Shown piece after piece: positions 1 through 12,049 of a DNA stretch of 64,000 nucleotides. Positions within the stretch are counted from its first letter, which is position 1, and every line of letters begins with the position of its first letter. The position numbers were made by a program, and so were the translations under genes. This stretch comes from Branchiostoma floridae (Eukaryota; Chordata; Leptocardii; Amphioxiformes; Branchiostomatidae): positions 15,470,409 to 15,534,408 of the forward strand of contig NC_049994.1 of NCBI RefSeq assembly GCF_000003815.2, given 5' to 3'. The notes under the pieces are model-generated. The model saw nothing but the letters and a program-made list of their open reading frames with translations. It did no database searches and had not been told where the DNA came from.

Positions 1-1125
1 ATATATCCATCCTTACAGTGTACAAATAAATAAATACATGTACATTTTAGAATGCTTAAGTATTTGAAACTGTAGTATGAATGGCCATATTGATAGGGAG
101 AGAGCTGGTAAGGGTACTCAGTGTACCACTAGCACTGTGTTGTATGTACAACACTGCATCATGGTGTGATAGGAGTGGGTGCGGGTCAGAATTACTTGGG
201 GCTTCATATATCCATCCTTACAGTGTACAAATAAATAAATACATGTACATTTTAGAATGCTTAAGTATTGGAAACTGTAGTATGAATGGCCATGTTCATA
301 GGGTAGTGTACTACTGGCACTGTGTTGTATGTACAACACTGCATCGTGGTGTGATAGGAGTGGGTGCGGGTCAGCATTACTTGGGGCTTCATATATCCAT
401 CCTTAAAGTGTACAAATAGATAAATACATGTACTAGTACATTAAAGAATGTTTTAGTATTTGAAACTGTAGTATGAATGGCCATATTCATAGGGGGAGAG
501 CTGGTAAGGGTAGTGTACCACTAGCACTGTGTTGTATGTACAACACTGCATCATGGTGTGATAGGGAAGGGTGCTGGTCAGCATTAATTGAGGCTTCATA
601 TATCCATCCTTAAAGTGTACAAATAGATAAATACATGTACATTAAAGAATGTTTTAGTATTTGAAACTGTAGTATGAATGGCCTTGTTCATAGGGAGGGA
701 GCTGGTAAGGGTAGTGAACCACTAGCACTGTGTTGTACGTACAACACTGCATCATGGTGTGATAGGAGTGGGTGCGGGTCAGCATTAATTGAGGCTTCAT
801 ATATCCATACTTAAAGTGTACAAATAGATAAATACATGTACTAGTACATTAAAGAATGTTTTAGTATTTGAAACTGTAGTATGAATGGCCATATTCATAT
901 ATAGGGAGGGAGCTGGTAATTATAAGGGTAGTGTACTACTGGCACTGTGTTGTATGTACAACACTACTACCAGTACATGATAGGGATGGGTGCGGGTCAG
1001 CATTTCTTGGGAAAGGATTCCATAGTGTACAATTGCATGTACATAGTTAAATACACACATGTACATTTGAGAATGTGTAAGTACTTGAAACTGTAGTATG
1101 AATTGCCATATTGACATGTCTATTT
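1..1125. repeat. Minisatellite, ~185-207 bp unit, about 5.5 copies
   Basis: The phrase atatatccatcc recurs at about 1, 206, 391, 598 and 799, with a degenerate sixth copy near 1020. The unit includes a GTACAAATA..ACATGTACATT block, a TTGAAACTGTAGTATGAATGGCC block and a CACTGTGTTGTATGTACAACACTGCATC block whose middle is self-complementary. Copies differ by a few substitutions and by indels of up to 20 bases. The array runs off the left edge, so its true length is unknown. Open frames across it are repeat artefacts. Confidence 0.9.
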
Positions 1126-1261
1126 AGTACATATACTGTATACATGTGTAAGTATGTTAAAATCACTGTGTATATGGTTATAGAAGACTTTACAAAATTT
1201 CCTTTACTTTTATTTGTTGACTGACAATAAAGATTATCTGTCTAAAGTTATCTCTATCAAT

Positions 1262-1610
1262 GCTATTTCTTTTTGCTGATTGCTACATTTTTTTTAAAAT
1301 GATTCACGTCTGTAGTTGCTATTAGAAACCGTAGGTACGTAATCAGCAAAAAAATAGCAGTATCAAACTACAAACCGAACACTGATAGGTAGGTTTGTGT
1401 TACTTCGGAAGTCATCGGAGAAAGAAAACTATGCTGTATCTTTTTGATGATTTCTACATCTTTTGATGATTCACGTCTGTAGTGGCTATCAGAAAGCATA
1501 CACACGTAAACGTCAAGAAAATAGCAGTATCAAAATACCAACCAAGGGCTGATATGTAGGCACTGTTACTTCTGCAGTCATCTGAGAAAGGAAACTGATT
1601 GCTCCAGTCA
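1262..1610. repeat. Two-copy tandem duplication, ~167 bp unit
   Basis: The block gattcacgtctgtag recurs at 1301 and 1468. It is followed in both copies by a TAGCAGTATCAAA segment, a GATAGGTAGG/GATATGTAGG segment and a GTTACTTC..AGTCATC segment. The copies are clearly diverged. No coding potential is seen. Confidence 0.75.
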
Positions 1611-1625
1611 TTTGTCACGATAGCC

Positions 1626-2900
1626 CTATTACATGTAACTTCACACATAGTAATGTGTACATTTGCACGTAGCTGGTAATTAGAGGGTTGTTGAAGAATA
1701 CTTTACTACCGGAAAGCTGCCCTAGATATATGTTGCACTACATCATGCATAGTCCTGTAAGGAAATTGTTACATGGGTGGGCAGGTCTTTTTCCGTGAGA
1801 GAGCTTCCAAAACTGAATTGAATGTTATTTGGCATCAGAATAAGTGGCATTGGCTTGTACATGTACATATGCACACAGATCCGTATATATCTAACCTTGA
1901 GACAGTCCTACAAGAATTGCACTAACGCCACACAGCTGCCAGTTTCAGTAGTGCAGGAAGAACAGTCTTGTTTGAAACTCATGTACATATTCTTATAAAA
2001 TGTTGTTTTGCAGATTTCATTCAACAGATATTGTTTATCCATTTAAACATTCAAATGTTAAGGCTCCAACACCTTATAAATCAGCAGCTTTGACGCAAAA
2101 ATTACATTGCCATTTACATGTAGATGATTGAGTCCCAGGACTGCAGAATGCATTGGAAAGCTTCCGATTGTACCATAATGTGTTATCGGCCTTTCTGAAT
2201 TTACCCTCCTTTGCCAGGATCCCCCCATGCAGACCCTCCTGAGGCTGACTCAAGTCCATGACCAACCAATGCCACCTACCAGCTAAGCCTGTATTACATG
2301 GGAGTCTGTGTGCCCCTTTTCTGTAAGGCTTAGGCAAAGCTGTTCATTTCACATAACGTCACCAATTCACCTTTATCCATGGGGTAACCTATATCCGTTG
2401 CTTAAAAAAAGGGATATCATTATCAAGCCAACGGACGGTGGATTGCCATTGCAATATCTTCAAAATATTGCAGCTATTTTCAAAATGTTGCAACATCCGT
2501 CTACTTGATATCCCTAGATTCTCTGTTTTTCAAATATAGGTTGATGATGGACGGCCACTCTCACGAGTATGGCAAGTCTACAGGTTTACAGTAAAAGTGA
2601 ACTAAGGTGAACTGATAAAGGTGAACTAAGGTTACATGCATTTTAGGGTGTGGTTCCTATCAGTCCAAACATCTGCTAAAAGTAATTTGTCCTTCAAGCT
2701 CCTTCAAGTATGAATTTGAAAACCTGCCAAGAAAGAATTCCTTAGATGTTCCCAGGCCTTCAGAAAGTTCTGGCAGGCAACAGTATGCCTGTGACCTGAC
2801 CCTGACCTTGACCTTACAGAAGGTGAAAGCTCCAACCTGCCAGTCTGTACCCTCCAAGGCACATATTTAACTTTGCCAAAACAGTTATGCTTGATGTTAT
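1626..2900. other. No gene recognised
   Basis: AT-rich unique sequence with only short chance frames. A CCATGCAGACCCTCC block near 2225-2240 resembles one terminal repeat of the GAGGGTYTGCATG element family found elsewhere in this window, so it may be a solo or degraded end. Confidence 0.5.
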
Positions 2901-2903
2901 ATG

Positions 2904-2980
2904 CTTGTCTGTGTGTCTGTCGGTCTGTCGGTCTGTCTGCGTGTGTGTGTGTGTGTGTGTGTGTGTATCTGTCTGTCTGT
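2904..2980. repeat. GTCT / GT microsatellite
   Basis: TGTCTGTGTGTCTGTCGG repeats lead into a pure GT run of about 28 bases (2940-2967) and then CTGTCTGTCTGT. The sequence after it (GAGAACAGCATAACTCAAGAAGCC) has the look of a microsatellite-tailed dispersed repeat common in marine invertebrates. The Val/Cys-rich translations are artefacts. Confidence 0.9.
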
Positions 2981-3139
2981 TGGAGAACAGCATAACTCAA
3001 GAAGCCTTGAATGGATCCTGATGATATCTGTTAGGTGGTTAAGGGTCAGCAAAACGAAAGTCGAGTTGGATAGTGCAGCCCCACCCAGCAGCTTTCTAAA
3101 GTAACTGCAACAGAGCTTCCAGTTCTGATATCTCGTGTT

Positions 3140-3365
3140 CTTGACAGGCTGTGGTCGTAATTTTTTAGTGGTAAATAGTTCACGTTTTGTCCCGACAACA
3201 CTTAATGCTGAATTTGGAAGAACGCCCTACGCATTACGCTAAAATCAAAGAAAGCAAAATTTGGTCGCCTTGCTGCGAATTATCTAAATAAGACTACTTT
3301 CCCTGCAAATTACGCGAAACCAAGAAGGGTGCCTATGCCACACAGAAAAGAGCATGTAGACCCTC
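3140..3365. mobile_element. Degraded MITE of the GAGGGTYTGCATG family
   Basis: It shares an ordered set of blocks (cccgacaaca, taatgctgaattt, ttacgc, ccctgcaaattac, gaaaagagcatgtagaccctc) with the better-preserved copy at 7970-8171 and a third relic at 13440-13618. The right terminal repeat is clear at 3353-3365; the left end is eroded. Confidence 0.6.
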
Positions 3366-3414
3366 TTGGATAAACCAACCAAGTCAGGCAATGAGATAAA
3401 GTGAAGTCTGTGCA

Positions 3415-3745
3415 ATGTCTGGCTTCTTCTGCTATACTCTTGCCTTAACGTTTGTCCTTCAGCCTTCAGGACACTGAAGCAAGCCAGACCCTTAGCTTGT
3501 CTAGAACTTCTTCAGCTATGTAAGAAGCAAGTAGAATTAGAAAAGTCTCTTGGCTCCGAAGATTCAAACTCATGCTGAACCTGAGCCACTAGCTCAAAAA
3601 CCCACCGCCGCACTAACCACTATACCAAAAGGGTCAAACCCATTGGCATGGTCGGTTTGGCATTGCTTGAACACTGTTACAGCTATACTTGGGCCTTCAT
3701 GCTTGTCCTTCAGCACCCTGAGGCAAGCCAGACCCTTGACATCCC
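3415..3745. repeat. Diverged tandem duplication flanking a tRNA-like SINE head
   Basis: The block cttgtccttcag..cctgaggcaagccagacccttg occurs at about 3450-3500 and 3700-3740. Between the copies lies the tRNA-like segment listed next. The arrangement looks like a SINE inserted in, or flanked by, a duplicated segment. Confidence 0.5.
3561..3633 (-). mobile_element. tRNA-derived SINE head (fragment)
   Basis: On the minus strand the segment begins CCCTTTTGGTATAGTGG, matching a polymerase III A box (TGGTATAGTGG). About 45 bases later comes a B-box-like GAGTTTGAATC. The spacing is that of a tRNA-like promoter, but the sequence does not fold as a complete functional tRNA and the B box is imperfect. 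I read it as a SINE relic rather than a tRNA gene. Confidence 0.5.
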
Positions 3746-4023
3746 CACCCAAGATCAGCAATGTCAGGAAGTATGTGCCAGGTTTGTCAGTGATCTCCCC
3801 TGGCATTTTGGGAGGGTTAGAGCCTGGTTGACAACCTGTGGGGCTAGAGTTAGCTTCAGGACAACTAGGTCAAGACAACTGACTGATATTAAACATCGAA
3901 ACAAAGAGCTCTGGAAAAGACTCTGCATAGAACTTTTATAAATTAGAAGATCCACTGAATTGATAGGAAATGTTAGCCTAGATGCCTGTTTCCAGGCTTA
4001 TACAGGCCAGATCCTTGGCTATA

Positions 4024-4121
4024 GGGCCTAGCCTGGTATCCAGCCGTATTAAAGCTCCCTAGTCTCAGCCATATTATAGCTCGGGAGCTAAAATAGGGCT
4101 GGATACCAGGCTAGCAGGGCC
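4024..4121. mobile_element. Short foldback (hairpin) MITE
   Basis: The left end GGGCCTAGCCTGGTATCCAG is the near-exact reverse complement of the right end CTGGATACCAGGCTAGCAGGGCC, leaving a loop of about 50 bases that also pairs in part (AGCTCC/GGAGCT). A partial related end (GTAGCCTGGCATCCATGC) lies near 4228. Confidence 0.75.
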
Positions 4122-5019
4122 AACATATCCCAAAGAAACAGCCTGTCCCCCAGGTCTAAGTCGGGATGACCTGTGGTAAACTTTCCTTGGGGGAACGTTG
4201 ACCCCGGAGCCTAGGAGCTGACCTGTGTAGCCTGGCATCCATGCTAAAGATTTGAGGATATTTCTTATATATTCAAATGCAACCCTGAACTACCATCTGG
4301 CCCATTTCTCTCCAACTGACACATGCTCACATGTAGAGCAGAACGATTCTACCCACATGTTTATTTTCAATGCCAGTTTGTTTCCTGTCCTCTATTTTGA
4401 AACCAGGGTTGTGTCAGAAGTTTGAGCAAACTCACAGTTACTGTCAAGGAAAGAGTAATGAAGAGCTGAAACTAAATGCTTAGGGTGAATCCACGAAGTA
4501 ACCATCTAACGGCCCAATCATATGCTGACTCCAACCTTATGCGTCAGCATTAATAGGGCCCTAATAACTGTAATAGAAGGAGGTAAGTACTTTTATACAC
4601 CAACATAAAATTCCTAATATCACTTGTATGGCAAGGCAGTCAAAACAGACATATAACTTCAGAACAACTTATGAGAAACTTGTACATGAAATGCAAAATG
4701 ATTCAGGACTAACACTCCCAAATTTGGGTTTTGTTGCTGTTTTCTTCTTGAGCTAGCCTTTAATCTTAGATCCTGTTTCTGAAGAAATATTCTCCAAGTC
4801 CAAGCTTTCACCTGTCAGGTGGTAGAGTTGCCACAAAACTTGAGTAGTGACAACAACCACTTGATGTCATGGAGCTGGCCACTTCATCCGTCCTTCAAGA
4901 CTCAAAATTCAACAAATACCCAGCTAGGATCCATATAGCTCAACCTCACAGCTGATCACAACAAAAATTCAACTGTTTATGGCTTTGACTCAAGAGAGTG
5001 ACATATTTTTTTGGCTTGC

Positions 5020-5020
<1 letters not shown>

Positions 5021-5053
<33 letters not shown>

Positions 5054-5190
5054 ACCTTTGTATACCTGTGTGTTTTGTGTGTTTGTGTCTATATGGCGCA
5101 GTGTATGTCTGTGTGTGTGTATGTCTGTGTGTATGTGTGTCCGTGTGTGTTTTGTGTGTGTGTCGTCTGTCTGTGTGTCTGTCTATCAAT
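5021..5190. repeat. GT microsatellite and GT-rich tract
   Basis: Pure TG dinucleotides from about 5021 to 5052 are followed by imperfect TGTGTC/TGTGTT repeats to 5190. All three plus-strand frames stay open only because the tract lacks stops. These are not genes. Confidence 0.9.
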
Positions 5191-5199
5191 TCAGCTTAC

Positions 5200-7780
5200 T
5201 TTGTTCAATTGTATTGTGATATGTATCACTTGAGTTTTGGCCAGCCTGAAAGAACTTACAGGGCAAAAAGATAAACCCTACCTATTGACCCTAATTTTTT
5301 TCAGGGCTGAAACAGGTCAACAATTTTTGGCCTAATGATTCAGGCAGAAAACATAACCATCTTCCATCCCAGCATCTGCTTGGAGGTTAATTTTGGTACA
5401 CAGGAACAATGCCCCAGGTCGGGAAGGTGTAATAAACGATGCTTTCATCCCAACAAATTATTCATGAGTGTGTATTGATCGATGTCTTTCTCATGTGGGA
5501 ATGACCCAGTTCCTAAAACCACAGACAATTACTGACACAATAGCTGCCCCTCCCCACTGTTACAGCTACAAATGGACCTATTGTCAGCCAGGTATATCAG
5601 TGGCAGCCCAGGGGAATAGCTAGGCAAATTTGACCACAATGTAAACATTCAGGAGTTAGTGCACTAAATAGTATTTATGCAGATACAGATGTAGGACTTG
5701 AAATAATATTTTGTTTCTGCTGTCTCATTTCATATGCATTGATTCTTATTTCCGAGCCACTTTATACTACTAGTATATAGCTACTACAATATTCTTCCAA
5801 CAGTGACAGTTTTTAAAGGCATAGATACATACCTCCAAATTTTTTATGTCTCACTATATATTTTATATCTTTGTCTGCAATCTCACAATTTTTGCTTTTT
5901 GTAACCTTCTTCGTTGCAGGTACATTTTTCGAATCCTGAATATTGAGCATTGGTCTCCTGTTTTTTTCAACCGATGAGTGTATACATAATATGACTCAGT
6001 TACACAGAAAATATTGTTTCTGATAATTACAAAAGTTGCCTGAAACCTTTCACAAGAAAATACACACTTTGCATCATGAAAAACACTGAAATTCCTGACT
6101 GAATACACAACAGAAAGAATGGCAAATCAAATTCTAGCACCCAATATTCTCAGTGGGATATACAGCGATAACAAGTGTCTGTTTTGAGCCCCTCATTATC
6201 AATCTACTAGAGAAGATAACATTTAAATTACTAATGATAATCCTGTTTTAGAAATGGGCACACTAATTGCCAATTTCTCTTTAGCACATTGCACTCTAAT
6301 TGAAGTTCTAAAAATGCATGATACTACGTTGGAACAAGCCTTTTAGATAAATGAGAAGAGAGCTATAAAAAGGCAAAATTATCATATTCCGTTTATCATT
6401 ACTTGCATTTTCCATCTACAACATGTGTAGGAATATAATAATTGCTTTCTAACAAAGTTGAACTTTTGGTCAGCCCAGTCCTTGGCCCAGTGGGGTACTA
6501 GAGTATAAGACAAATTTATTTTTTTTCTACTAAATTGATTTCTTTGTAGTATAATTTCGTTGCAGTCTGGTTTTGGGGATAAACTAACTGGCATTAGGTG
6601 TAAACCTGGTGTAAAATGCTGTAGACTCTCATTATAGTTCATAAAGGGATCAACTACATGCTTTATACAAAATGCTTTAGGTTTGTTTATCAAAGACATT
6701 CTGGGGTAACACTTATTAAGTTTGAGAACAACATCGACATGCAAGTGAGAACAATCAATTGTTACACCTCAGGTATTCTAGACAATAACAAAAGCACAGC
6801 AATTGAATAAATTGAATACAAACACACACACACACAAAGAAACAGATAGCTTAGCATGTATTGCACAAGTAAAGTCAAAGCCCCCTTTACAAATCAAGAA
6901 TTTAGCTCCAAATGGGCATTTTCGGCCGAAATATTATCATGCAGTGTTCTGACGATTTTTAGTTGCTCGGCCGGCATTCATTTTTCCCAAAACTCAGAAG
7001 TTGATCCAAATATTTGCTTTTTACTGGGCTAGTCGAGATTCTCACTTCGTCCATGTCCGAGAGATGCTACCATATATAATCATTAGTGTTGGATGTACGT
7101 CGCCCGAGCCCTGCGCAATTTGTAAAGGGAGCAAATTTTCAGTGAAAAATACAGCCAACGCTTGAGCGATGTTGAAATTCGGCGAGCTCTGACCAATCCA
7201 CAAATTTGGCCGGTGTTCGCATGAATTGAAAAGCCGGCTTAAAGACACAGGAAAGAGTGTCTGTTCCACCCGTTTGATCCCTAATACCACCAATTGAAGA
7301 TAGCGACATGACTCAGTAAGCAATTGCCCTGGGGTTGGTTGACTTCAGGTCACCTGGATTTCAACTGTTTTGTAATGGATCACTCAAGTCCTGGATTCAA
7401 GCCAAAAGCAATTTCTACCCCTCTAGGCATTCCTTATCTTTCTGTTAACCTTCTACATTTGTAAATGACAAAAGATAATGAGGCCTTTAGCTATGATCAG
7501 CCTTGACAGTTAATCTCCAGGCAGATTTACCAATGGTATAAGATAGTACATGTATCAAAGCTTCTGGTAGCTTTTGATTCTATCTTATGCTACCGTAGGA
7601 TCTGCTTGGAGCATGGGTAGTCTGTACTACTAAAGGCCCTATCACAATGATGTCATGGTGACACAGTGGTGGGCAAAGACGAAAGAGCAGGTGGCAGACA
7701 AAATCTATCAGATTCTGTTTATTAGTAATATGATCTGGTAATTCAAATAATACATGGTAATCTAATCTTTTTTCAGTCAT
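5200..7780. other. No gene recognised
   Basis: AT-rich sequence. A minus-strand frame of 120 codons at 6382-6744 has no recognisable domain and no clear splice context. A slightly more GC-rich block at 6890-7330 also has no recognisable product. No tRNA or rRNA is seen. Confidence 0.45.
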
Positions 7781-7789
7781 TTTGCTTAC

Positions 7790-7915
7790 CAGCTGTCGAA
7801 TATCTTGGATGTAAACAAAAGCATTGATCACTCATAGCAGTACCGTTGCATTTCTGGAGATTGTCTTGATACAATGTACTTTCATTTTCTAGCAATTCAT
7901 CAATATCATCATCCA
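7790..7915 (-). other. Possible internal exon of an unknown gene
   Basis: On the minus strand a segment of 126 bases is preceded by TATACAG and followed by GTAAGC, both acceptable splice signals. It is open in one frame, with an acidic start (DDDIDELLENE) and several cysteines. A second Cys-containing open frame lies just upstream at 8215-8475. I recognise no family, and one short open segment with splice-like ends can occur by chance. Confidence 0.2.
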
Positions 7916-7969
7916 CTGTATACCTATCAATATGACCTAACATTAGTGTAATTATCGCTTTTCACTCAG

Positions 7970-8171
7970 GAGGGTTTGCATGGGGGGTCCTGACAACAAT
8001 TTACGCTAAATTCGGGACGGCTGACAATGCTTTACGTCGAATTTACGAAGGCTACCAACGCTTTACGTTTCATCCCACTACAAATTACTTAAAATAAAAT
8101 AGCTTCCCTATGAATTACGGGGTATAAAAAAGGACTGCCTACACCTTACGAAAAAGAGCATGCAGACCCTC
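7970..8171. mobile_element. MITE, GAGGGTYTGCATG terminal repeats
   Basis: The element starts GAGGGTTTGCATGG and ends GCATGCAGACCCTC. The flanking bases CACTCAG occur on both sides, as expected of a 6-7 bp target-site duplication. There is no coding capacity. It is the best-preserved of three copies in this window (others at 3140-3365 and 13440-13618). Confidence 0.75.
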
Positions 8172-8480
8172 ACTCAGTACAAGTAAAACCAGCACAAAGA
8201 CTGAAAGAGGGTTTCTAGGTACACACAGGAAGTTGAATAAAGCAGTCTTTCAAGTTGTTCTGAGAACACGTGCTGCATGTTTTTGTGAGCATATTCTCAA
8301 GACATGTGGTAAGATCTTTGATCATCCAAGATAACTTATCTTCAGAGATCTTAAGCACCTGTTGATGTCTTCCTACCAACTTGGTGAATCTAAATAAACA
8401 ACGATAAACAAAGTCGTCAGTGTTGGATTCCAGTGAAAACTGTTTTTCTAACTTCAAACAACTCTCCCCACACACGTACT

Positions 8481-8695
8481 ACTCCAAGCAGAGGTTAGGA
8501 TCCAGCTCGGTTTTGATTTTTCTTACGTCTTTTTAGGCTTCCTTTTTTTCAATTTTCAAGTTTCCTTTTTGCCCGTTTGGCCAACAAACAAAAAGACAAA
8601 GCTGCAAGATAGAAAACCTGATAAAAATGTTTAAACAGACATTAAACTTTTAAAAAAAACAGCCAAAACCTAACCTCTGCTTTAAATTAAGAGTA
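8481..8695. mobile_element. MITE, CTCCAAGCAGAGGTTAGG terminal repeats
   Basis: The left end ACTCCAAGCAGAGGTTAGG pairs with an eroded right end CCTAACCTCTGCTTT..GAGTAG. The internal motif TTTTTAGGC and a central inverted segment are shared with the copies at 9918, 60702 and 62785. The element is non-coding. Confidence 0.65.
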
Positions 8696-9306
8696 GTTCC
8701 AGGCTTATTCTTCACCCCACCCTATTTTGCATGTTCTTCCCTGTCTGATCTAACTAACCCCAAGTCCACATGTGGCTTCAGTATGTGATCTGTTGTCTCT
8801 ACACACAAGGCAGGGTCTTCCAAAGGTTGTGTACACATGTTTCCCTTACCCCAATTTTACATATCTTTTCTAACATACTTTAAAACATTAAAAAAATACA
8901 TACTTTGAATTGAACCTCCTTGCTTTAACAGATCTTAACTGAGGTTTAAGGTTAGATTTTAAGGTTTGCTACTCAATAAATTAGACATAACATGATACTT
9001 ATTATATAACTTACAAGGTTCAGAATCTAACTTGAGACTGGGAGGTTAAAATTCTTGAAACTTCATAGGACAGCTTAAGAGTGCGCAAAAAATCTATCCC
9101 TATTCATCTACAATGATCCTCCTAAGACGATTTCAACAAGACTCTTTTGTTGGAATACAAGACGTGGACAGTGAAAAATCATCTTCCATGACTTGCCCTG
9201 CTTACACAAACCCTGTGACTTCAACTGTAAAACAAGCCACAACAGGAGATCCCCTGACTACACCAAATATGCCTGGAATGTGAGAAGAGTAGGCTCACAA
9301 CACAGA

Positions 9307-9654
9307 CAGGGCTTGAAATACTTTTTTCTGCATACCTGCACTGGTGCAGGTAACATTGAGAATTACCTACACCAGACAAATTTTACCTGAACCACTCTGA
9401 GTTTAGGAAGCATAAATCATACTAAAATTGTACAGAAACCATTGCTATTTTTTTCTTATATACTTAATAGGTGGTAACAGTCAATGCAGCTAATAACAAT
9501 TCACATATGCCTACATCATAGGACATTTATATACAAAACCCTGTACATGGACCAGTGCAGGTTAGGTGCAGGTAGACACCAGAAATACCTGCACAGCTCT
9601 GATTTTACCTGCACTAACCTGCATACTACTAACCAGGTGGTATTTCGAGCCCTG
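9307..9654. mobile_element. MITE, CAGGGCTCGAAATA terminal repeats (hAT-like ends)
   Basis: It starts CAGGGCTTGAAATAC and ends GTATTTCGAGCCCTG. The interior is rich in TACCTGCACY motifs in both orientations. A nearly collinear second copy lies at 63369-63705. Two further elements with the same ends but different interiors lie at 10594-10935 and 62113-62466. CAGGG ends are typical of hAT-class elements; the class call is inference. Unusually, ~30 bp near-direct repeats (9275-9304 and 9659-9688) flank it. Confidence 0.7.
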
Positions 9655-9917
9655 GCCAGGAATGTGAAAAGAGTAGTCTCACAACACTAAGCACCTCTGT
9701 AAGATTATACAGGTACAAACACTGGCTTTCCTGACCTATTACTTATGTCCTACCACAAATATTTGACCTTACCAAATCTTGTTTCCGAAAACTTGGATGT
9801 ACCATTATAAAAGTCAGAAAAAACACAATTTTTTTAATAACAAACTATCTGCTCTAATTTCTGTGAACTCATACCTAATATGACAGAAAAAACACTGAGA
9901 GACACTGTCTATCATAC

Positions 9918-10079
9918 ACTCCAAGCAGAGGTTAGGCTCCGGTTGTTTTCTGACGTTTTTTTAGGCGTTTCATTGGGCTTTCTATTTTGTAGCATTTTCT
10001 GTATGTCTCGCGGCCTACATATAGAAAATGCTACAACATACAAAGCTTGATAAAAAAGCCTGACCTCTGCTTGGAGAGT
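9918..10079. mobile_element. MITE, CTCCAAGCAGAGGTTAGG family, intact
   Basis: It starts ACTCCAAGCAGAGGTTAGG and ends CCTGACCTCTGCTTGGAGAGT. The central part is also self-complementary (TGTAGCATTTTCTGTATG against CATATAGAAAATGCTACA), so the whole element can fold into one hairpin. This is the cleanest of four copies. Confidence 0.8.
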
Positions 10080-10593
10080 ATGTCTACCACACTGCAGTAT
10101 GAATACACTGTCTCTTCCTTTTTCAAAATAACGTGTACTAGTAGTAGTACAAGTCATGTCAAGTAGCTGTGTAATGCTTGAGCGATTAGGAACAAATAAA
10201 TATTGTGATACCGACCTGACAGGGAAATGCAAACAACAGACCCATTGACACACTTGACACACATTTCCTTACAAGATGTTAACCTCATAAGTTAAAACCA
10301 TCCACAACAACCGTCACACCCCTCGAACATGTTTCCTTCAAGAAACTATGTATCGAGACCGAACACCTAAAAGTTATCGTACCTTACCCTACCTAGTTCC
10401 ATCTAAAACTTATCTATTCTATCATATGATACGAGAAAATCAACTCTACTACAAAGAGAGCTGATTTGCAGCACATTAGTACTTGTTTCTCCCATCTCCA
10501 TGAGATCTATTCACTCAATTATGACTGATTCTGATAAATGTTTCAGCAATGATGCTATAACAGAATGGCAATATGCACAAAATGAAAAGATTC

Positions 10594-10935
10594 CAGGGCC
10601 CAAAATACTTTTTTCAGCCAGGTTGTCCAAGTGGCAACCTGAGTCAAAAGCCAGGTTGCGTCATCAACAATTCAGGTTGCCCCACTTTCAAATTGTTACT
10701 TTCTTCAAATCAGCTACTTATCCATTATCTTTTCTTCCAGTTATATGTAACTATGTAATATGTTTTATGTTATCAAAAAATAAATACAAAAGCTTTTACA
10801 TGTAGGTGGGGAAAAAGCAGTGTTTCAACAGCAAAATTTCAGGTTGCTCAGTGTGCAACCTGGGTTTAAAATTAAGTTGCGCAAAGCAAAATGTGGTTGC
10901 ATTTTCAAGTGGGCAAGTGGGTATTTCGAGCCCTG
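10594..10935. mobile_element. MITE, CAGGGCYCRAAATA terminal repeats
   Basis: It starts CAGGGCCCAAAATACTTTTT and ends GGTATTTCGAGCCCTG. GATTCC lies on both flanks, consistent with a short target duplication. The interior carries AGGTTGC/GCAACCT motifs in both orientations. A frame of about 100 codons over it is not a real gene. A solo end of the same family sits near 11107. Confidence 0.65.
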
Positions 10936-11538
10936 GATTCCAAAGCTGAGGTTGTGAGGCATATATTCCTCTGTTGTTTGCTGGTATGGCATCAATCTTG
11001 TCCTGATAAGGTTATCTTGGTACAGAGAGATAAAAGGTGTTTGGATATGAAGGCAATGTGATTGGAATCTGTACAAATGGCGCCGGCAATTATCCATATT
11101 ATGTACAGGGCTCAAAATACTGGGTGCATAATCTGTACTAATACTTTCGTCCATCTAAATTTGAGACTGTGCACTGGTGCTTTATAGTGGATGCGTGTAG
11201 AAAGTTGTTTCGGACTCCACATGTACTATGGTACACTTTTATACAACTTATACTGTTGACATTTAAGTATAAGAAAATATATCATAACCTTTATTGTATC
11301 CCTTTTTCAAATTTAGACGACAGGTAATAGAATTTGATTGTTTTTTATTCATTACAATTCAAAGGTTGAAACTACCTGTATTTGTTTTCAGTCAGTCAAT
11401 CAGTCAAACTCAAAGCCTTGTTTTACTGACATTCTACTTGACTTTGATTGTTGCACCCATTTTTTCTGCACACCAAAATTTTCCGTGTCAGTGTACTTAT
11501 TCCTAAAATGAATTTTTAGCCCTGATGATATAACTACT

Positions 11539-11564
11539 CCCCCCCCCCCCCACACACACACAGT
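11539..11564. repeat. Poly-C and CA run
   Basis: A run of C residues is followed by a short CA repeat. It is a simple repeat only. Confidence 0.85.
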
Positions 11565-12049
11565 CACAGGGGAACATAGTTAGCCTTATTAGGACAATGT
11601 TTATCAAATATTCAAGGCTTCTGGATCCCGACCAACTCAAAATTAGGTTATCCTGCACACCAGGGTGAAAACTGGGACCGAGCTATAAAAAGGTGCCTCT
11701 TCTAATGGTCCAGTTCCTTCGGTTGAGTCTATAGAACATTCTATGTCAACGAAGGTCAAGCTCAGTGTGTCTTCTGTAGACAGAAACTTGACACCATAAC
11801 TTCCAGGCATCCCCTTAATACTATAACAGTCCACAGAGAAATATGTCGTAGAAATAGAAATTACAAAGACGGATTGAAATGAATATTAGCAATTCAACAA
11901 CATACTTCAGCAAAACATTGAATATTCAGACATTCCTTTAATGAATATTCAAACTTTCTATTCATGAATGTTCAACAGGTTGCTATTTTTTCTATATTGC
12001 ATGTATAATCCAACAATGGGCTTAAATTGTGCAAGAAATATTCTAAGAA

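Noticed and set aside
4979-5274. Overlapping Cys/Val-rich open frames
   Set aside because: They are translations of a GT microsatellite in several frames.
6382-6744. 120-codon minus-strand frame
   Set aside because: It has no recognisable domain, no clear splice context and ordinary AT-rich composition. A frame of this length can occur by chance in a window of this size.
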